Assembly (NCBI GenBank): GCA_964442135.1
Contig: CAYTYN010000031.1
Coordinates: 1 to 16,658, forward strand
Source: Avanaerovorax sp964442135
GTDB lineage: Bacteria; Bacillota; Clostridia; Peptostreptococcales; Anaerovoracaceae
Direction: 5' to 3'
Length of the DNA: 16,658 nucleotides
The notes under the pieces are model-generated. The model saw nothing but the letters and a program-made list of their open reading frames with translations. It was not told the DNA's origin and did no database searches. The position numbers and the translations under genes are program-made. Positions 14,459 through 16,658 of the stretch are shown one piece after another. How positions within the stretch are numbered: position 1 is the stretch's first letter; each line of letters opens with the position of its first letter.

Positions 14459-15137
14459 CTCTGCCGCTCCTTTCTAAATCCAGCTTCTCTAAAAAGCTTC
14501 TCCTGTGTATAGATGTGATCCCTAGCTTTTCGATTCCTTCGTAGTGAGCCTTCGTTCCGTAGCCTTTGTTCCTTGCGAAAGCGTATCCGGGATACTTCTC
14601 ATCGTATTCAATCATCAGGCGGTCTCTGGTAACTTTGGCCAGTATGGACGCCGCCGCCACCGATACGCTCTTTTGATCCCCCTTGATGAGGGATAGCTGG
14701 CTCTTTTCCAATCCGTCTATTTTCAACCCGTCTATTATGATGTAATCAGTCCTTTCGCCGGCCAGCTCCATGAGCATTTCATCAGCCCTGCGAATTCCTT
14801 CCCTCATGGCCCGCTTGGTAGCCTGAAGGATGTTTATCTCGTCTATGGTCTCAGGCCCGACCGTGCCGACGCCCCATGCCAGCGCCTTTGACCTGATACT
14901 ATGAAACAGCTCCTCCCGCTTTTTCTCGGAAAGCTTTTTCGAATCGTCTACTCCCAATACGTCAAAATCCGCCGGAAGAACCACACATGCAGCTACTACA
15001 GGTCCGGCCAAGGGGCCTCTGCCCACCTCGTCGACCCCACCGATGAAACGGGCTCCTTTAGCGTACAGGTCGTTCTCATATTCCTTAAGCTCTATAAGTC
15101 TCTTTCTAAGCTTTTCTTCTCTTTCAGCCTTAGTCAA
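14436..15137 (-). CDS. rnhB: Ribonuclease HII
   Basis: The enzyme cuts the RNA strand of RNA/DNA hybrids and removes misincorporated ribonucleotides. The protein has 233 residues. VDEVGRGPLAGPV is at 35-47 with catalytic D36 and E37, D136 lies in IIIDGLK, and D154 in KGDQKS, the 18-residue spacing expected for the last two acidic residues. The conserved KGYGTKAHYE is at 191-200. A basic N-terminal extension of about 30 residues precedes the catalytic domain, as is common in Bacillota. The start is TTG (15135-15137), chosen because AAGGAGG lies 9 nt upstream and no ATG precedes the catalytic motif. It overlaps the rbgA stop by 8 bp and the fhs start by 23 bp. Confidence 0.95.
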   Translation of the reverse strand: MTKAEREEKLRKRLIELKEYENDLYAKGARFIGGVDEVGRGPLAGPVVAACVVLPADFDVLGVDDSKKLSEKKREELFHSIRSKALAWGVGTVGPETIDEINILQATKRAMREGIRRADEMLMELAGERTDYIIIDGLKIDGLEKSQLSLIKGDQKSVSVAAASILAKVTRDRLMIEYDEKYPGYAFARNKGYGTKAHYEGIEKLGITSIHRRSFLEKLDLERSGRGGVQKRY

Positions 15138-16011
15138 TGGCGGCCCCCTCCTTCGGCGCCGGCTCCAGGGTTATCCTTCCGAGCTTACCGCTTCTGAACT
15201 CATCGAGGACAGTTCTGGCGCACCTATCATAGTCTATGCGCTTTCCGGGCAGTATGAATCCTCTCTTTCGCGATATCTCCTCCATAGTTTCAAGGCGCGT
15301 ACCGCAGACCTCCTCCAGTCCGTATCTGGCGCACAGCAGCTTCGGATACCTTTCCGACAGCACCCCGATAAGCTCCAGGGCAAGGCCGGCGGTATCCATG
15401 ATCTCGTCCCTTATGCTGCCGCAAAAGGCCAGATTCACTCCCGTATTAGGGTCCTCGAACTTAGGCCAGAGTATTCCCGGAGTGTCTAAAAGCTGCATGC
15501 CGTTCTTTAATGCCAGCCACTGCTTTCCCCTGGTCACTCCCGGCCTGTCCCCGGTCTGAGCGCTTTTCCTGTCTGCCAGCCTGTTTATCAGGGAGGATTT
15601 TCCCACATTGGGAACTCCCACTATCATCATCCTCAGATTCTTCTTCACGGCTCTTTCCCTGTTTCTCTCCTCCTGCTTCATTTTCAGAAGCTTTATAAGT
15701 CCTGAGGTACCCTCTCCCCTCATACAGTTCATGGAAATAACGGCAGAGCCTGAGGTGGAAAGCCACTGTTCCCACCTTTTGTTTTCCGCCTCATCGGAAA
15801 GATCTCTCTTATTCAATATTATTATCCTGTCTTTTCCTCTGATGATGTCGTCTATCACGGGATTTCTGCTGGATGCGGGAATCCTGGCGTCTATCACCTC
15901 TATAACCATGTCCACCATCTTCAAATTTTCGGCTATAAGCTCCCTGGTCTTTTTCATATGTCCGGGGTACCAGTTTATAGTTCCCGGGTTTCCGCCTCTG
16001 GTTTCAGCCAT
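15130..16011 (-). CDS. rbgA: Ribosome biogenesis GTPase RbgA (YlqF)
   Basis: This circularly permuted GTPase is needed for late assembly of the 50S subunit in Bacillus subtilis. The protein has 293 residues with G motifs in permuted order: G4 NKRD at 67-70, G1 GVPNVGKS at 132-139, G2 PGVT at 157-160 and G3 DTPG at 176-179. NWYPGHMKK at 13-21 is the family N-terminal signature. The C-terminal part (about 190-280) is the RNA-binding region of the family. The ATG follows GAGAGGAG closely. It sits between rplS and rnhB, the usual Bacillota arrangement, but has its own predicted promoter. The stop codon overlaps the TTG start of rnhB. Confidence 0.95.
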   Translation of the reverse strand: MAETRGGNPGTINWYPGHMKKTRELIAENLKMVDMVIEVIDARIPASSRNPVIDDIIRGKDRIIILNKRDLSDEAENKRWEQWLSTSGSAVISMNCMRGEGTSGLIKLLKMKQEERNRERAVKKNLRMMIVGVPNVGKSSLINRLADRKSAQTGDRPGVTRGKQWLALKNGMQLLDTPGILWPKFEDPNTGVNLAFCGSIRDEIMDTAGLALELIGVLSERYPKLLCARYGLEEVCGTRLETMEEISRKRGFILPGKRIDYDRCARTVLDEFRSGKLGRITLEPAPKEGAAID

Positions 16012-16029
16012 GAATCTCCTCTCTTAACC

Positions 16030-16046
16030 GTCCCGCCACCCGGGAC
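16030..16046 (-). other. GC-rich stem-loop just upstream of the rbgA ribosome binding site
   Basis: On the minus strand GTCCCG pairs with CGGGAC around a 5-nt GGTGG loop. It lies in the predicted 5' untranslated region, about 10 nt before the AGAGAGGAG ribosome binding site. No T run follows. A role in mRNA stability or translation is possible but unproven. Confidence 0.4.
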
Positions 16047-16069
16047 GTGAGAATTATTTCTGCCGTCAT

Positions 16070-16075
16070 ATTATA
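16070..16075 (-). promoter_or_regulatory. Extended -10 promoter of rbgA
   Basis: On the minus strand TGTGGTATAAT gives a perfect -10 TATAAT with the upstream TG of an extended -10. No good -35 is visible (TTTCGA at 17-bp spacing matches three of six). The predicted start is near 16063. It would drive rbgA-rnhB and possibly the one-carbon genes beyond. Confidence 0.6.
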
Positions 16076-16110
16076 CCACACACCGATTACTTTCGAAACC
16101 TAAAGAAACA

Positions 16111-16138
16111 GGGAGACACCCTGTAACAGGTATCTCCC
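16111..16138 (-). terminator. Probable terminator of rplS
   Basis: An imperfect hairpin has outer stem GGGAGA/TCTCCC (16111-16116 with 16133-16138) and inner stem CCTG/CAGG (16120-16123 with 16127-16130). On the minus strand it is followed by the interrupted T tract TGTTTCTTT. It begins 15 bp after the rplS stop. The mismatch, the bulge and the broken T run make partial readthrough into rbgA plausible. Confidence 0.65.
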
Positions 16139-16153
16139 CTCTCTTCATGCCGA

Positions 16154-16495
16154 TCAGTCTCTGGTCTTGATCTTAGCCGCCTTACCGGTTCTTCCGCGCA
16201 TGTAATTAAGTCTGGCTCTTCTGACTTTACCGCGCTTCACAACCTCGATTTTCTCAACCCAAGGTGAATGGATCGGGAAAGTCTTTTCAACGCCTACACC
16301 GGAAGCGATCCTTCTAACGGTGAAAGTCTTAGCGATTCCGCCGTTCTGGATCTTCAGAACGAATCCTTCAAAGACCTGGATTCTCTCTCTGCTTCCTTCT
16401 TTAATTTTAACGTGGACCCTAACCGTATCTCCAACGTTAAACGCAGGGACATCTTCCTTCAGATAATCCTGTGCCACTGAATCTAAAATATTCAT
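16154..16495 (-). CDS. rplS: Large ribosomal subunit protein L19
   Basis: This is a 50S protein near the interface with the 30S subunit. The 113 residues match the family length. The N-terminal FNVGDTVRVHVKIKEG is at 19-34, RERIQVFEGFVL at 36-47, and the family signature region FTVRRIASGVGVEKTFP at 58-74. The C-terminus is strongly basic (GKVRRARLNYMRGRTGK). The ATG follows GGAAGGAGG by about 10 nt. A promoter about 100 bp upstream means it is transcribed at least partly on its own, rather than only from the trmD operon. Confidence 0.97.
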   Translation of the reverse strand: MNILDSVAQDYLKEDVPAFNVGDTVRVHVKIKEGSRERIQVFEGFVLKIQNGGIAKTFTVRRIASGVGVEKTFPIHSPWVEKIEVVKRGKVRRARLNYMRGRTGKAAKIKTRD

Positions 16496-16593
16496 TGTCC
16501 GTTATCCTCCTTCCCTCCAAGACGTTCGTGCTGCCAAAATCCGCAAACAGAGGACCGCCCGTAATATCTCAAATTCGTCTATTCACACAGACC
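16496..16593 (-). promoter_or_regulatory. rplS 5' untranslated leader, possible L19 autoregulatory leader
   Basis: The leader of about 98 nt is longer than translation needs. On the minus strand GUCCUC (16550-16555) can pair with GAGGAU (16504-16509), which is the rplS ribosome binding site, making about 6 bp plus a wobble pair across a loop of roughly 40 nt. L19 leaders that bind their own protein are known in Bacillota. Whether this leader matches that RNA family needs a covariance-model search, so I call it only a candidate. Confidence 0.4.
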
Positions 16594-16599
16594 GCTGAC

Positions 16600-16628
16600 A
16601 TTTTACCACAGCAGACGCGCCCTTGCAA
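16600..16628 (-). promoter_or_regulatory. Promoter of rplS
   Basis: On the minus strand TTGCAA (16623-16628) and TAAAAT (16600-16605) are 17 bp apart, with an extended -10 (TGTGGTAAAAT). The predicted start is near 16593. The bases beyond 16628 show nothing else I can identify. Confidence 0.65.
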
Positions 16629-16658
16629 GGGATATTTTGCAGGGATTTGCAGGAATTG

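Noticed and set aside
1..16658. CRISPR arrays, transposons, phage genes, tRNA or rRNA genes
   Set aside because: I found no regularly spaced repeats, transposase or integrase motifs, or tRNA/rRNA sequences. All sizeable DNA is explained by core metabolic and ribosomal genes.

Overview
The window is a compact stretch of a chromosome of a Gram-positive, probably anaerobic bacterium of the Bacillota, most likely class Clostridia. The pointers are the tRNA-sensing T-box leader, strong AGGAGG-type ribosome binding sites, a rplS-rbgA-rnhB neighbourhood, and a formate-tetrahydrofolate ligase/cyclodeaminase/FolD cluster typical of amino-acid-fermenting or acetogenic clostridia. GC is close to half by eye. 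The family cannot be fixed from sequence alone. I recognise fifteen protein genes. There are no tRNA or rRNA genes, mobile elements or CRISPR arrays.

Region 1 (about 16-6303, minus strand) is an isoleucine/valine operon, transcribed ilvB-ilvN-ilvC-ilvD-ilvA. It starts from a near-perfect promoter (TTGACA-N16-TATAAT) and ends at a clear intrinsic terminator. It encodes threonine deaminase, both acetohydroxyacid synthase subunits, ketol-acid reductoisomerase and dihydroxyacid dehydratase. The final transaminase is not in the window.

Region 2 (6304-6664) is the divergent control region. It carries two promoters back to back, two adjacent inverted repeats between them, and a T-box riboswitch with a CUC leucine specifier in front of leuA.

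Region 3 (6665-11291, plus strand) is the leucine operon leuA-leuC-leuD-leuB. It converts 2-ketoisovalerate, an intermediate of the ilv pathway, to 2-ketoisocaproate. Its terminator shares DNA with the last codons of the convergent folD.

Region 4 (11279-15137, minus strand, in order of transcription rnhB, fhs, fchA, folD) joins ribonuclease HII to three tetrahydrofolate one-carbon enzymes, with overlaps or very short gaps. FolD lacks two of the three usual catalytic residues and sits beside FchA, a member of a family that includes a methenyl-THF cyclohydrolase. This suggests the dehydrogenase and cyclohydrolase steps may be split between two proteins.

Region 5 (15130-16658, minus strand) holds the ribosome-assembly GTPase gene rbgA (ylqF) and rplS (ribosomal protein L19). 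Each has its own extended -10 promoter, and a probable terminator lies between them. The rplS leader can pair with its own ribosome binding site.

Most of the window is conserved core metabolism. The points worth a second look are the FolD/FchA pair, an altered valine-site residue in IlvN, the divergent control region, and the dual-use terminator with a tandem repeat between leuB and folD.
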